In this document: positions 46,031-61,000 of the stretch, piece by piece
Layout of the letters: every line of letters begins with the position of its first letter
Position numbering within the stretch: the first letter of the stretch is position 1
Source of the DNA: Nilaparvata lugens
Taxonomy: Eukaryota > Arthropoda > Insecta > Hemiptera > Delphacidae
Assembly: GCF_014356525.2 (NCBI RefSeq)
Contig: NC_052506.1
Span: 20,053,916-20,117,915 of the forward strand
DNA length: 64,000 nt
Direction: 5' to 3'
The notes under the pieces: generated by a model
What the model was told of the DNA's origin: nothing
What the model saw: the letters and a program-made list of their open reading frames with translations, nothing else
The model's database searches: none
Position numbers and translations under genes: made by a program

Positions 46031-49000
46031 ATGTTGGGATTATTCAAGGATAAATTGTTATCTTCTGGACAGCTGAAACGGCTAGGTGAACACAAGTATA
46101 GTTACGAAAGTGTCAGTTTATTGGACCCAATATTGCAACCATGGTGGAATTGGTTAGTGAGCAAAATTCCAATTTGGCTTGCTCCAAATCTAATAACTGT
46201 AACAGGACTAATTGTAAATATTTTGACCACTTTGATTCTTGTCTGGTACAGTCCTGATGCGAGAGCTGAAGTGAGTATCACACGTTTCATAACCTATCAA
46301 TTTTTTCTAATAGTACTAGGTCATGGTATTTGATTAGTTTACAACTCATAGCAGTCTGTTCAGTTTCTATATGTCACATATTATTTTTATAAAAACTTTT
46401 AAACTGTTTTAGTAAAATGGTAGCCTATTAAGTACTTTAGCTTGAAAATGGATTTGTAGGTTAAATACAAAACAAACTGGAAATAGAAACTGGATTGTTA
46501 TAAATCAACAATATTATAAATTTTGTTTCTAATATCACAGTAATTTAATATTTAATTTGATATTATAACTAGATAATGACACATTTGATAAGTGGAAAAC
46601 TGGTTACTTTAACGTTTACACAACAAAATGCAAGTCATGTGAAATCCCACATCCCAGTTGGTGTGCAATAACATACCAATTACAATAAGAAGATATAGTA
46701 AAAATATATAAAAACCATGTGACTGCATGAGGAGATTAAGACTTGAGCTAACCGAATTAGGAAATAGAATGATATTATGTTACAGGGCTGAAATTAGTTA
46801 CATAACCTTTTACAAAGGGCAGCCTACCTATACTTCATGCCAAATCAATGTCTTATTTGGTATCACAAAATACAATGAGTACCGGTAAACAATGTTCTAT
46901 CTATGTCATGAATAAGAAATCAAAAACGACTCATATAAATAAAATTACTTATGCCTTATCCTACTACGGTGTAGTGGACTCAGCGCTATCCATTCTGGAG
47001 TCCTATGTGGCTGGCAGGCAGCAGGTGGTGTCTCTGGGTTGAGCTTCTTTCTGTCCACTCCCAGTGAGCCACGGTGTATCTCAGGGATTAATCCTGGGAC
47101 CGATCCTTCTTATAATTATGATAAATGAGCTCGACAGTGATGGTTCAACGCTCTTGTTTGCGGATGATACATCATTGATGTCATCCGGCCGTGACCTTCA
47201 GCAGGTGTTGGAAATGTCAGCTGAACATTTGCGGTCTTCTGCCAAATCGATTTTAGTTGAATGCAAACAAGACTCAGCATATCATCTGTAGCTTGTCAAG
47301 AAACCTTCCTGGTGATCAAGACCCTGTCAAGCTACTGGGTTTTGTTCTAGACAGTAAACTCAACTGGGTCAGCCATATTCAGCATGTGAACATAAGACTA
47401 TCCAGAATTTGTTTTCTGCTGCTGAAGCTGAGGGGTCATGTGACTGAGGCCCATCTAGTCATGGTGTACTTACTTGTATACTTGTAGTGATCCCACTGGA
47501 AGCCTTTACAGCCGTGGTGGTCATTTTATTCTGTTCTATCTGGATGTCAGGCGTCCTCCCAGAACTCCTTCATAGAATGATAATTCTTTATAAGTAAATG
47601 GGTGTATCACGCGCTCTTCCACCGTTTCCTCGGCCTACTCATGTGGGGTCATTCAGCAAAGGTTGTGGACGTACTTAAGCTGCAACAACGGGCTGCCTGA
47701 ATGATCACCGCGAGCGAATATCGTGCGTATTGCAAGCCCCTTTTTGTTAGACTGTGATCTGTCACTTCCTACTTTTCTGTCTGATGTATGTCAAGAAGAA
47801 CCAGCAGTACATGTTGACTCGGACTGATGTGCATGAACATAACACCAGACATCGAGAGCTGATTGATATTCCCAGAGTACGCCTTCAGAGATCACAGGTG
47901 TGCTTCAGGAGTTCGGCATTGCGATATTTCAATAGGGTGCCTACAGGAGTAAAACAATTGGATCTGAGAGCGTTCGAGATTTGTATCCAAGCACTTGAAA
48001 TGCAAGGCATACTACAGTGTTGGTGAATATATGAGTGATGATTTGTCGGAAATACTGTCTTGCTAAACATGCCTTATGTATGTTTGTTTTGTGTATTACA
48101 TGTTTTTGACGCCATCGATCCCATATTATGGGTAAAGGATGCAGATTCAGGTATAAAGGTATTGATCTAATATATGAATATATATTAGAGACGACTGTAG
48201 TCTATTACTGTAGCCTATAAGTGTAAGATATTATCTCGACTATAGAAGCTATAGAAAATATATTGCTGAGGAATTGGACCTTCAAGCTGAATTCCAACAT
48301 ACCAGTGAAAAGTGAGCAGCACAGTGGAAGTATAACATCCATAAGTTTGACTATTCCAACTCAGCACGGCCGAGCAAGTCTGAGTAGTTTCATTGGAATC
48401 TATGGTATTAATATTCTTACTTTACCGGTCACTTTTACTGACACTGGAATGTGGGAATTCAGGTAAAGTTACCGGTTACATATTAAAGTCTTCACATTAA
48501 AAACCGATAGGCTAGCAAGAGACTGAAAGTGAAATGGAAAGGTGAGGAACTGGAGCACTGCCTAACCAAAGTATTTTCGCGTCAAGTTGGATAGCGCTCT
48601 TACCTTCAAACAGCACTGCAATGACAATAAAGAAAGTACTTGCCAGGAACAGCATAAGAAAGCTCACTGGATCATCTTGGGGAGTATATCTACAGGTTTT
48701 CCGCACTTCAGCACTTGCACTCAGTTTTTCAGCAGCAGAATATGCAGCACCAGTTTGGAGGAACTCAGCTTATTTTCCAATAAGTTGACACATCAGTCAA
48801 CAAGACTGCCCGATTGATATCAGGATGTTGAAACCTACTCCTGTGAATGAAATATATCCCATAGTTGGTATAGCTATGAAGTAGAAAGTGGTTGCTCAAA
48901 TCGAGAGAAAGAAAGAAAAGAATGACTCACGTCACACATTTCAAAACCTCAAAGAGCAACGACGGAGATTGAAATCCCATCAACGTTTTATTAAAACAAC

Positions 49001-52000
49001 TAGCGAGCTGACGGTAACACAAGAAGTTCAGCGACTTGTTTTGTGGAGTAGGGAAGCTCCTTAACCAATCATGAAACTGAGAGGGAAAGGAGCTGCCGGT
49101 TTCCATCTGCCCCACACTACTTGGAAGCTTGAGAACAGGTGTCACTAGATGTAGGTTGGAGCTTGTGCGATGGGGTTATAGTGAGGATGCAATGTGCAAA
49201 TGTGAACTGACTCAAAACTATGAACACCTCATGACCTGTCCAAATATGAAAATTCATTTCATGATGGAAGATACTATTTTAGCAAATAACGAAGCAGTTT
49301 CTGCGGCTGAATTCTGCAAATAGCAGTTGACTCGGTGTGACTTTAGACACGAAAAAAGAAAATATTCAATTCTGATCATTTTGTACTCACAATAAATTCT
49401 ATTTTAATGGGTTTCTATAATAACTAGGCTGCGCTAGTATGATTCCAGCGTGAATATACTTGTATAGAGTATTTGGTAAATCTTTCATTTAATTTTCATA
49501 ATTCAAATGCACAGACTTTTCGATCTCTCTGTATAATGACATAGTTTGCTCGAAATGCCTCAGAATCCTGGTTGTCCACCTCAATCAAAGTCTTAGCTGA
49601 AAGGATCAAACTACTCATGTGTGCAATCGTGTTTAGGAATGCACCAGTTCAAAAGACTCCAAAACTTCCTAGGTCCTATTGGTGAGAGCACTGATACAGC
49701 ATTTGCTGGATTACTGTTGCTTGGCTTACATTGATCTTACTGCTGAGCAGAATACTAGACTGCAAAGATCACTAAATTATGCAGTCTGTTTTATTTTTGG
49801 TGGTTGGCGTGATGACCACATCACTCCTTTCTTTAAGGAGCTGGGGTGGCTCAAGCTGATGGAGTGCAGAAGGTACTTCCTTCTGGTCTTACCTTACAAG
49901 CTGATAGCCAGGTCTTACCTGGCTATCTTCGAGACTCCTTCAAACTCCTCGCTGACATCCAACCCAATCGTGGCCCTAGGTCTCATCACCTCACACTCCA
50001 AATACCACTTCATCGAACTGCTATTTTCAACTCATCTTTCCTCACATCCGCCTGCCTAGCATGCAACTCCCTGCCCTACCACCTGATCCAATCTAATTGA
50101 TTGGTTTGCTTCAAAAGGAATATGTTCAAATATTTATTTGATGGTGACTAAGCGGTTTGTTCTAATGTAATAAATATTTTATTAAATATTTATTTAAATA
50201 ATTATTTTTATTGTTCTAATGTAAATTTCATTTCTCTGCGTTCCATTCATTATCATTTACTTCAATATACTCATTCCTATTTCAATTAATTTATTTTATT
50301 TTCCATTTCTCCAATCTTTATTTCATCAATCTCATCACCTCACACTCCAAATACCACTTCATCGAACTGCTAGCTTGTAAGTTAAGACCAGAAGGAGGCT
50401 CTCCTAAATACGCCTTATACATGAAAATTTCATTTGAAAATGCCAGCATATTATTTCACATATTCATTCATATCATTATGTTGTTAGTTTTTTCCCCACA
50501 TAATATTGAAATACTAAAGTTATGACTGCCGAGTGATACCCTTAAGCGCCGTTGAGTAGTAGCGTAGTTTTACACTTAGCCTTAATATCCTCCCACTTGT
50601 ACCTGTCATATTGGGAATATAGGGAAGTGAATTGACACTTCCCTGTCAACTCTGTCCATCTAATTAATTACATTAATTTCATCATTTGTATGAATTCCCA
50701 CGAATATTTTTCACTGTGTATTGTATTTAATTTATTAATTAATTTAGAAGTGCTATTTTTTTGTTTGATTTTATAAGTGTTTGTCATAGGTCTTGTCTGA
50801 CCTGGCAATGTAAGATGTACTTGATAAATATCAAATATCTGACTCACTGTATTTTTACAGGCGCCAAGATGGGCATTTCTGGTTTGTGCAATTGGACTGT
50901 TTGTTTACCAAAGTCTTGACGCAATAGATGGTAAACAGGCAAGGCGAACGGGGTCGTCGTCCCCTTTGGGGGAACTGTTCGATCATGGCTGTGACTCCAT
51001 ATCTACTGGTAAGATTTTATTCATTCATCAATTAAAACAAATAATATATTGCCGTATCAGATTGTCAATCAAAGTATTAGTCAGCTACTGTAATAAAATC
51101 ATACTAAAATCACCTAAAATTATATTCATGCTAATTATAATCATACTCAATTTATATCATTCATCATAATGAACAAACCATAAAAATGACTAGTAGATGA
51201 TCAGCAGAGGAACACACCTTGATCACTTCTCATGATGTTCATTTATCTCAGCCTACGAATCATAAAAATGAAATAAGAAAGAAACATCAGGCTTGACCCC
51301 AAACTTGATGAAATTGTATGTCTAAAATCTAGTAATTGAAAAATAATATTAGAGATATCCCGACTAACTCATTTATGACGTTGTAACATGTACAGAGTGC
51401 GGCAGCGAAACTTACCTTTTTAAAAGTGAATAAAACTCTTTGTATGGATCAGGAAGTTTCTATTTATTTTTTGTAATGTAGACACATTTATAACGTTTTG
51501 TTCCAATTTGTTTTGAATATCAAATCAGGCAGGTGACGCCCCCATTCTCCATACACTAAGTAAACCGATTTCTGGCGTTTTTTTGCTAGCATTACAGGCG
51601 TTATGTTGCCAATTTCTTCCCTGATATTTGTCTCCAAATCTTGTAGGGTCCTTGGAAGATCATATAAACAAGGAATTTCAAAAAACCCCATCGATAATCA
51701 CAAGGGTTAAATCGGGAGATCGGGCTGGCTACTCCAAATCGCTCCTAATTGAGATGAGGAGTTCTAGAAAGTGTTCCTTCTATTGAAGTCACGTTCAGAA
51801 AGTTCCTGCACAGTTTCCATCTTGTATGGATAGAAATGAAGATTATCATGAAGAATTCGGAAAGTCCAAGAGCAGACGCATGTTTGCGCGCAGAACGCTG
51901 TGGTGATCATAACATTGAAAATTTCACTGCCTCAATGTTCTCAGGTGACCTAATGGGCCGAGGGACTTCAGTTCTTCGTCTTGTCGCACTTGCAGTTTCT

Positions 52001-55000
52001 CTAAACGTAGTGACACACGTAAAAATTGATTCTTGGTCCGAGACAGTAGCCAAACGGGCTAAAGTTAGTTCAAAATGCGCGAGGGGTTGTGATCACAGAA
52101 CATCCGCTCGAAAAATAAGTCTCAACGGCAAATTCAAGCTTCTCATTGTTCCAATACATGATGGCGACTGGACATTTCCGGAAGAAAAATTCATGGTCTG
52201 GCCTCTCTAACGAGAACAAATTCGCTCTTTTACGAAATTAGCTGACTGAATGGCGTTTACTCTAAAGGTGCATTTTCGTTTGTGCGTAAACTTCCGCAGT
52301 CGCATTTTAGACATTAATTTTTTCCAAATTTCAAGTGTGCTAAAACAGCTAATCAAATAACTTTTCATTATGTGTCTTTATCATTAAAGAATTAAACATT
52401 TCTAATAATATCAACATATTGCCATTTAAAATTATAAAAAAGTATAAGCTCAACCTGCCCAATTAAAACATAATTCAAATTTTTTTAAGGTTATGTAGAC
52501 AAATTGAAATCTACCCAATCTGAGATTCTCTCCCTGTCGTGGTCGACGACAGCATTTACGCACAAACGAAAACCCAGCTTATAAAAGGAAATTTCGCTGC
52601 CGCACCCGGTATTATAATATTGCAAACATCTTGAACGGTCAACATCAAGTCTATGAATTCCCCCTCCAATTAAATTTAGTCTTGAATCATTAAAGTTTGC
52701 CTTCATGATTTCAATAATAATTTAATAGGGAATATTTACAACTAGCCCACCGATTGTATATTTTCTCAAGCTCTCTGAGCTTGCGATTGTCTAGTATAAT
52801 ATTCCAGCTTGATAAGTCTTTTCAATGAAATTCACCTGTTTACTAAGCTAGGCGCATTGTTATTTTATGAATGGGCCGATTGCGTCATTTACACGTGAAT
52901 GTGCTGTGATCACAAGATCTAGTCTATTCTTCAATCGAAACAAATACAAACATTGTATAAATCAATAAATAACTTTGAACTGAGCGACTATCTCTTTTTA
53001 TGCTAATCATCTTAGAAATATGCTTGGTGAAGATTATTGTCAGATCAACGAGGAAATTGTTATGTATGACTATAGTCAATATATTATGTTGACAAATGTT
53101 GAATATATAATTTATTAAATCTTAAATTTTGGACTAATCTTATTGATAGATGAAGTATAGTTGTTTGTTTGCATTTCTTTTGTCTTTTATAGTACTAATC
53201 TTAATGCTGATAGCAAACAGCAAAAACAACCTTTAGTATTTGTCATTCATCTGAAGTGCAATTCGCATTGATTCAAATGACATTTGAAAATCAAATTGAG
53301 TTCAGTGTGGATCATAGAAAAACTCATTATTACTTTAGGTCTATTACAACAATCATTAGCAAGCCTCAGTTTCTCGGAATTGCGTTTTTCTGGAAAATTA
53401 AAAAAGTTTAATCCATTTAAAAACCTGAACTCTGGTACTTATTATGTGGAATATTTGGGTATTATTATGTTTGGAAAATAACAGATTGGAATAAGTGTTA
53501 GTTATTATCACTATTCTTCTGTTTCATCTTTTTAAAACTAACAACAGTTTTCTCTCATGTTTTTCATTGATCTATTTATTCAGATATCTCTCACTACAAT
53601 CAATTTTTCAATCTTCAACAATCTAAACTTTCTGAAAATTCTGTTGCATTGACCAAATTATCTATTTGAGAAGTTGGCATTGTTGCCTCGAGATGCACTC
53701 TTAGCATTGGTACTGCATAGGGAAAAATGAATGCAATCAAAAGATTGTATGTTCAATTTCAATGTAGTAGTAATTTTAATTGCATGCACTTGATCTCAAG
53801 TCGTGCTTGAAAATCAGTTCTGCAAATAATGAGTATAGTACGCAAGTATTATTGAACCTTTAATAGACATTATAATTCAAAATGTCTTGAACTAGAACCA
53901 GTTAGTATGAGCCTGATCGTCTCCACATTAAAGCAACTGAACTTTTAATGAAATTACATGTAAAAGCTGTTATACCAAACCCTGTTATTAAAATCATATC
54001 ACACAATGATATTCTAGGATATCATCCACTTTGTACAGACTGAGCTATTTGTTTTTCTACTTGTAGAAATGCGGTAAGGATGTCGTTTTGTAGAACACAA
54101 GGAAAAATTATTGATTTTTGTTTTGGTAGCTTAATAACTCATACTTTTGTTAGTAGGTTATGATGTAGTCTGAAAAAGTTACGTCACCAGCCCTGTGTTT
54201 TATTTAACGTAAAATCTTTAGATAAATACTGGTTTATTAGTTATATCGAATGAATAAAATTCATTGTTGCATTTTTATTTCGAATTTGTTTTGCCTTAGT
54301 ATTTTATCTACAAATGTTTTCACATCAGTGTTATTTGTTACATTAATAAATAAATAAAATGAATTTAATAATCTCTATTGAAATACTGAGTAAATCCATT
54401 GAAATTGTGCACTAAGATGGAAATAAATAATATGATAATTCAGTTTGTATGGAGGTTCATCACATGATAATGATTACAGTAAAGCTGCGTTTACACCAAA
54501 GTTATTAACAAAATGTTTATTTTTCCGTCCTTATAGATTCTATTAGATTGAACATAACTTATCATACACATGATGTGTGTTTGTCAAGCTCCGTTTAATC
54601 TAATAGAATCTAAAAGGACGGAGAAATAAACATTTTGCTAATAACTTTTGTATATACTCAGCTTAACGGAACTCTTCATGGTAGTTGATAGAATTTTAAT
54701 TTGTATTTTCGTTGAATAATTATAAAATTGTGTATTTCTGTTGCAGTGTTTGTTGCACTATCCGCATGCATAGCTGTGCGACTTGGTTTCAACCCTGTTT
54801 GGATGTTCTTTCAGACATTCTGTGCAATCACACTTTTCTACTGTGCTCACTGGCAAACCTATGTGTCAGGTGTGTATTTTCTCATATTACAGTGTCCTTC
54901 TAAATAGACATAAGGCTGGCCACTAACGACTATTTCACTTCTGAAAAGCTTTTTTTTAGCAAGGCTGAAAGCAGGCAGACAACCATGGATAAGGGGGGAC

Positions 55001-58000
55001 AAACCAATCATGCAAAAAAAAAAACAACCAACACAAACAAAAAACAAGAAACCATAAGTCAAAACCACACTATTGTGTGAGTAATGGATACAATTTAGCG
55101 ACTGACCTCTTATAAGTACCAGCCTTGAGACGAACATTAGCAACGCGGACTATACCGTCACTTCCGGGTAACACCTGCTGAACAATACCCAAGGGCCACT
55201 GTAATGGGGGTAAGTTGGGTTGATTGACAATCACCACGGTTCCCACCTGGAGAGGAGGAGTCTTCTTGGACCATTCTTTACGACCTTGCATTTCATGGAG
55301 GTACTCTTTTCTCTATCGGCTCCAAAAAGATTGAATAAGCTGAGTTACAAGCTCATAAGAGACGATTTTTAGGAACGTCCTGCACGTCAGGCATTGGAAA
55401 GTACTTTGAATGTGTCAGCGTCAAAAAATGGGCGGGTGTTGGAGCGAGCGGTTCTCGCGTGGACACACAATGGTCTCGAATTAAGAACGCCATAAATTGG
55501 ACCAAGACCGTGTTTCAACTCTTCGTAGGTGAGAAGTTGATCCCCAATCACACGAAACTAGTGGGATTTTACCGATCTAATATTCGACTCCCAATGTCCT
55601 CCGTAGTGAGGTGCACCAGGCGGAATAAATTCCCAATCAATTCGATAGTCGGATAATTGGATGATCAATGTTTTTTGAACCTGGCCACAAGTCTATCAAA
55701 CATGTCTGAACAGACGTGTCTTCGAGCGAAAAATACATAAGGAGGAATGGCTTCGAACAAAAACAGCTGTTTTACAGCAAGTTATAACATAGAATAAACA
55801 TCTAATAACAATAAATAATCCACTGGAGAATCACAAATTATTATGATACAAAAATAGTTTTACCTCAAATATAGAGCAGCAAATAAAACTAGTAGTTCTG
55901 TGAACAGTAGACCTCACGCAGTATTCTCATCCACAAGTACCTGATTGAAACTATAGACCTTATGGAAATGCAGCAATAGACTGGCTTCTCCACACATCTG
56001 TGTAATCTCTTGTCAGCTGATTTATGATGATTAATTCTATAGTCTGATTTTTACTCTAATATGGCGTATGAAGGAGGCTCCTTTTTCCTTTTATATTATC
56101 CTTGAAATGCAAAATTTCCAAAAAACTTCTATATACGTCGACGCGCAATTAAAAAAGGAACATACCTGTCAAATTTCATGAAAATCTATTACCGCGTTTC
56201 GCCGTAAATGCGCAACATAAATAAACATTTAAACATTAAGAGAAATGTCAAACCGTCGACTTGAATCTTAGACCTCACTTCGCTCGGTCAAAAATAAAAA
56301 ATCGAAGACACAGATACCTAACCTTAACAATTTTTTTTTGTAAGCCTTTCGCCGATGACACAACTCTTGTCTGAACAGATATGTCTGACCGAAGAAATGT
56401 TGGACATACTTGTCCTGTTGTGAGCCTCAGGCTAAAGCGACTTGGTCGGCCCAAGCCGCCTTGATACGAACTTGTGACTTGATACGTATGACCATTATTA
56501 AAATGGAGGTAATTTGGTATCTTAATCCCAATTCAGGATAGGCGTGGAAGTGGCAAAAAGACGCGTATGATTGTTTCAAATTGAAGCCATAATTTATCAA
56601 AGAGAACTCAGAGTTCTGTAGACAGCCTTACCAAGCTTCAATTGTTTTCTATTAATATTTATACATTTTTGTGCATATTAAATGCACAACTTGTCTGAGA
56701 AAGTTAAAGCTTTCAAATTAGTTATAAAATTTGATAAATATATTTGCTAACATTCTTATTTATATTATATATGTATAATAATTTGTCTTTTAATTTAAAG
56801 GTACATTACGGTTTGGCAGAATCGACGTCACAGAAGCTCAGTTTACAATAATGGGCATTCATCTAGTATCGTTCATCTTTGGACCAAAAATCTGGGAAAC
56901 ACAGGTCAGATTTTCTTTCACAACTTTCAATTCTCTTGATCTATTGAATTTAAAGTTTGAATTTTGTTGAACATAATTTCCTACCATATTTCTGTTCAAA
57001 TATGTATAGTTCAATTCCAAAGGGAACATAACTAAAAATTTAATAATTCAGGAGGGTTTTATTTTCCTACATCTTGATAAATCGATCAAAATATAGTTCG
57101 CCACGTCCTGGGATTCATAATACAATAAAATAATTATTAATATCAAAATGAAAGACAAATCTCTGAAATCTTTAGTTGTAATATTATTGATGACGTTCAG
57201 TTAATTTTATTGATTCACGGTAAAAGAAGGGCAGATTCTTGAAATTACTTTCCCACATCATTTTTCAATCGACATTTTGTTATTTAAATGTTTTGCTTCT
57301 CATTTTATCTCCTATAAGGTGCGTAGTGAATCGTGGTAATAATATATTTATCCAAATTCAATCATTATTCTGAGTGCCCTGAAATACCACCAAAAGTTCC
57401 ACAATTAGTTCTGCATACTGCAGTAGATAATTTCTTTATAAAATTTTAATGAGATGATGATTAACTGCTATATCAATTCAGCTCTGATAGATACTTCTCC
57501 ACGTATCTTTTCATCCATTTTTCCATTTCCATCACCTCGGCTCATATCTATCAGATAGCTGAAGATTTTCAACCAGAGTAGCCTATATTACTGTCCTTAT
57601 CAATGACTTCCTAGTTATGGCGTTTAAATTCTGAAAGTGACAAAGCAATTATTGAAATTAAATGTACAATCGCAGTGAATTAAAATTTTTCTAATTATAA
57701 ATTTGTATTATTTGATATTTTCAATTAGTAAATTCAATATTAACGTGGGTATGTTCATGTTTTTGAAGGGACGGATTCAAAGATCCAAAGGTTCAAAGGA
57801 CCTCACACGTCAACCGAAGCTTATTGTGTGTCTGTAACGTGTGTAACATTCAATAATAGTTTTCTTTGTGTAACCCAAGAACTATTTTCAAAAATATTTC
57901 TATGCATTTTTTTCTAGAATTCTTTTCTTATCAATTTTTTTGTAGACTAATTTGATTCTACTGAATTAAAAGTATTTTCAAAAACTTGAATTATTCTAAG

Positions 58001-61000
58001 GATTTAAGGTCATGTAATAAGCATTTTACCCGGGTTCAGATGAAATTAATTATCAAGTGATTGTGTCCTCTCTTAGATGGTTGACCATTGCAGCTTTGAT
58101 TATATCCTGCCGTGGATATTCTGGGTGTGTCAATTTTTGAAAACGAGTTCGATCTTTTTTGTATAAATTTCTACACCACTGGGGATTGCTTTTAATAAAT
58201 TATGTATATCAAATCGATCTCTAATGAACGATTAGTAAATTTTCTGAAAATCCCTTGATTTTTGATTTTGTTGAAAAATTAGCTCAAACATTGTAGGCTA
58301 AATGGAATATTTTCTAGGTGCTGTTTGACTTTTTTGAACTGCGCTACACTGTAGGCATAATGACAGTAATTTGTGGATCGGTCGCTCTGTTCAATACGCT
58401 CACAGTGGTGTTTACTGGTGGGGTGGGCAAGAATGGGTCAACTGTTGCTGTAAGTCTTTCTAGAAATCTGATTGGTAGACGATATCAGCTCTTCGTATTC
58501 GGGTTTCATTTTGCATGCGCCAGCTCAGAGAGAATTGTCTTAGCTCATTCAATGTGTGAGTTTTCAATTGTCTCTAACAAATAAAATTGGGGGTTTCGCT
58601 ATTAACTAAGATATCTGTGACTGCTTGTTTTCAGATCGTGAAATAACAATATTGTGGCTTTGAATTATTGGAGTACAGTTGATAAGGAACTCTCTGTCAT
58701 TTGGTATCTGCACGCTTGTCGTGATGAATGTTATACTATTCATCTAGTTGGAATTCACTTGAAATGGGGTTTCGTTGTAATTATAGTTGTATTATCAACG
58801 GGTTTCTCTAGAGTCGTGATTATGGATCAAACACTTCATACACATACGTGTGAAGGTGAAGATGAGGCAAAGTAGAAGCAATCATTTTAACACTGTTGTA
58901 GAACACATTATCTAAACCACTTCACAAATATATGTCTGTGCACTAATACTGTTTTTGTATTTATACAGGTAAAGGAACATAATTTTGTTATAATAATTAC
59001 GTTTACCTAAAACTAGTTCTTAACTAAATTATGTTAACAGTCATTGATATAAAACTCGCTCTACACAGTTTGATTACTGTCAAACTAGTCCTATAACACA
59101 GTTCTTGATGACAAATCAATCACATTTTCTGTATTTACATATTTAGTTGAATATTATTATGGTACTTCGAGTGCAGTTTAATGAGTTATTTGATTGATTA
59201 TTTGCCATTATTAGGGCGGAGTTATGACTCCAGGACCTCTCTGCCACACAACCCTTAATGAGTAAAATGAATGTTATCTATTTACCAATTATTGTAGAAA
59301 ATTGAAATTCAACCCCCTAAACAGCTCGTTATCATAATAGGAAATGCTATAGAATCCTAAAGTAGGGCATAATCAGAGTAAGTGTCTCACTGAAACAGGT
59401 CTTAATGAATAAGGTCAATTGATTGCTTTTTACTTGTACAGTTTTCCAACTTTGAAATGAAGATGAGTTCCAACATTTCAGTAAAGATTATTATTTTGAG
59501 CTCGATGATTTCCAAACTCAAAATTAAATATTTCCTTTCATATGTATATCGTATATTTGACGATAATCGGATGACATAAATAGATATTCTTAATCCGATC
59601 ATGTGTATAATCTTCCTAGAGCTTGAATGCGCGTAAACTTGCTTCAGCTTTATGAAATAGAATTTTATCAAAAAAGCAAATCAACTTTGTATTATAATTT
59701 ATTGCCAGGCTTGAAAATGTATAAGATATTTATATTTCATTGTTCCAAGTTGTAATAATAATTTTCCAATGATTATTTATCACCGTGTATATACAATATG
59801 AAATATATATATAGACTGATTAATCTTGGTTATCACATAGTATTCAGGTATCATACCTAATAGGTTTAATACCTTTTCTTATTTTTGTTGATCGCGTAAA
59901 AATTTATTTAAACTTACTTTTGCGGCCTCCTTTTGAAAAAGAATACATTTCGCTCAATTAATTGTATTCCATTCAATTCGTATTTTATTACTAAATTATT
60001 CTAAAATCAAAAGATTCCGTTATTTTAGAATCTTTCTTAAAACTATATAAGTCAAGATGTTTCAAAATTTGCTAGAATCCTTTGATTGAAGCTAGGTGAA
60101 TTAAAGTTTCAAAGAAAAAAATTATTTCAAACGTAGATTCACTTTTTTATGTCATATTAGAGAAATAGTTATAGATTTTGTTCCACAACAACTGAACACT
60201 TTTCTTGTTTTGAATTCCGATTCATGTGATGCATTCGTATTCATTTTGTTACAAAATGTTCCATTATTTATAATATTTGATAATAAAGAAATAATGTTCG
60301 AATAATTAAATAATTTTTCATTATTTATAAAATATTTGATGAAAAATTGAAGGTATTCAAATTTCGTAATCTTTTCAAACCTCCCCCAATTTATCTTATC
60401 AGCTTTGAAATCCTTGTTTCTCCTGTCTTTACTTTACGTATATAATATTCAACTTTAATTAATTATTATCTCCACTATATTCAACCTTCAATTAATGTAT
60501 ATTTTCATACCCTTACTACTGGACCTCATTATATAATCTGATATGAATATATGAGCTGATATGAATATATACCTACTATAGGAAACTGTTCTCAAACTTT
60601 GTCCTGCGTTATCTCTCCAACTTTTTTATTTTAGTTTTTTATGATCACTCACATCATTATTCCTCTCAATAATCTTTAATCATTCCTTGAACATTTTTTT
60701 AACTCATACCTTTGAAAGAGGAACATCAGAGGACGGACGTATTGGGGTTCATTAGAATTATTCTCGAGAATCTCCCACCCCAAACTATTTCTCATCCATT
60801 TGATGAGCAATTTTCCAAATTCTATGTGACTGAAACGTTGAGTTTTTCTCTTAGATCGTGGGTCCGTATGTTGTGACTCTCCGAGACCCGATTCTTCTCG
60901 GTGTATCTTTGGGATACTTTGTCGTTTTCTGCACATTTTGTCAGAATTTTCTCAGCGGCGGAGCTGGCAAAAATGGGTCGACTGTTGCTGTAAGTTGATC

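Noticed and set aside
52491..52706. A 71-codon minus-strand frame
   Set aside because: It spans the end of the nested MITE and the terminus of the outer transposon.
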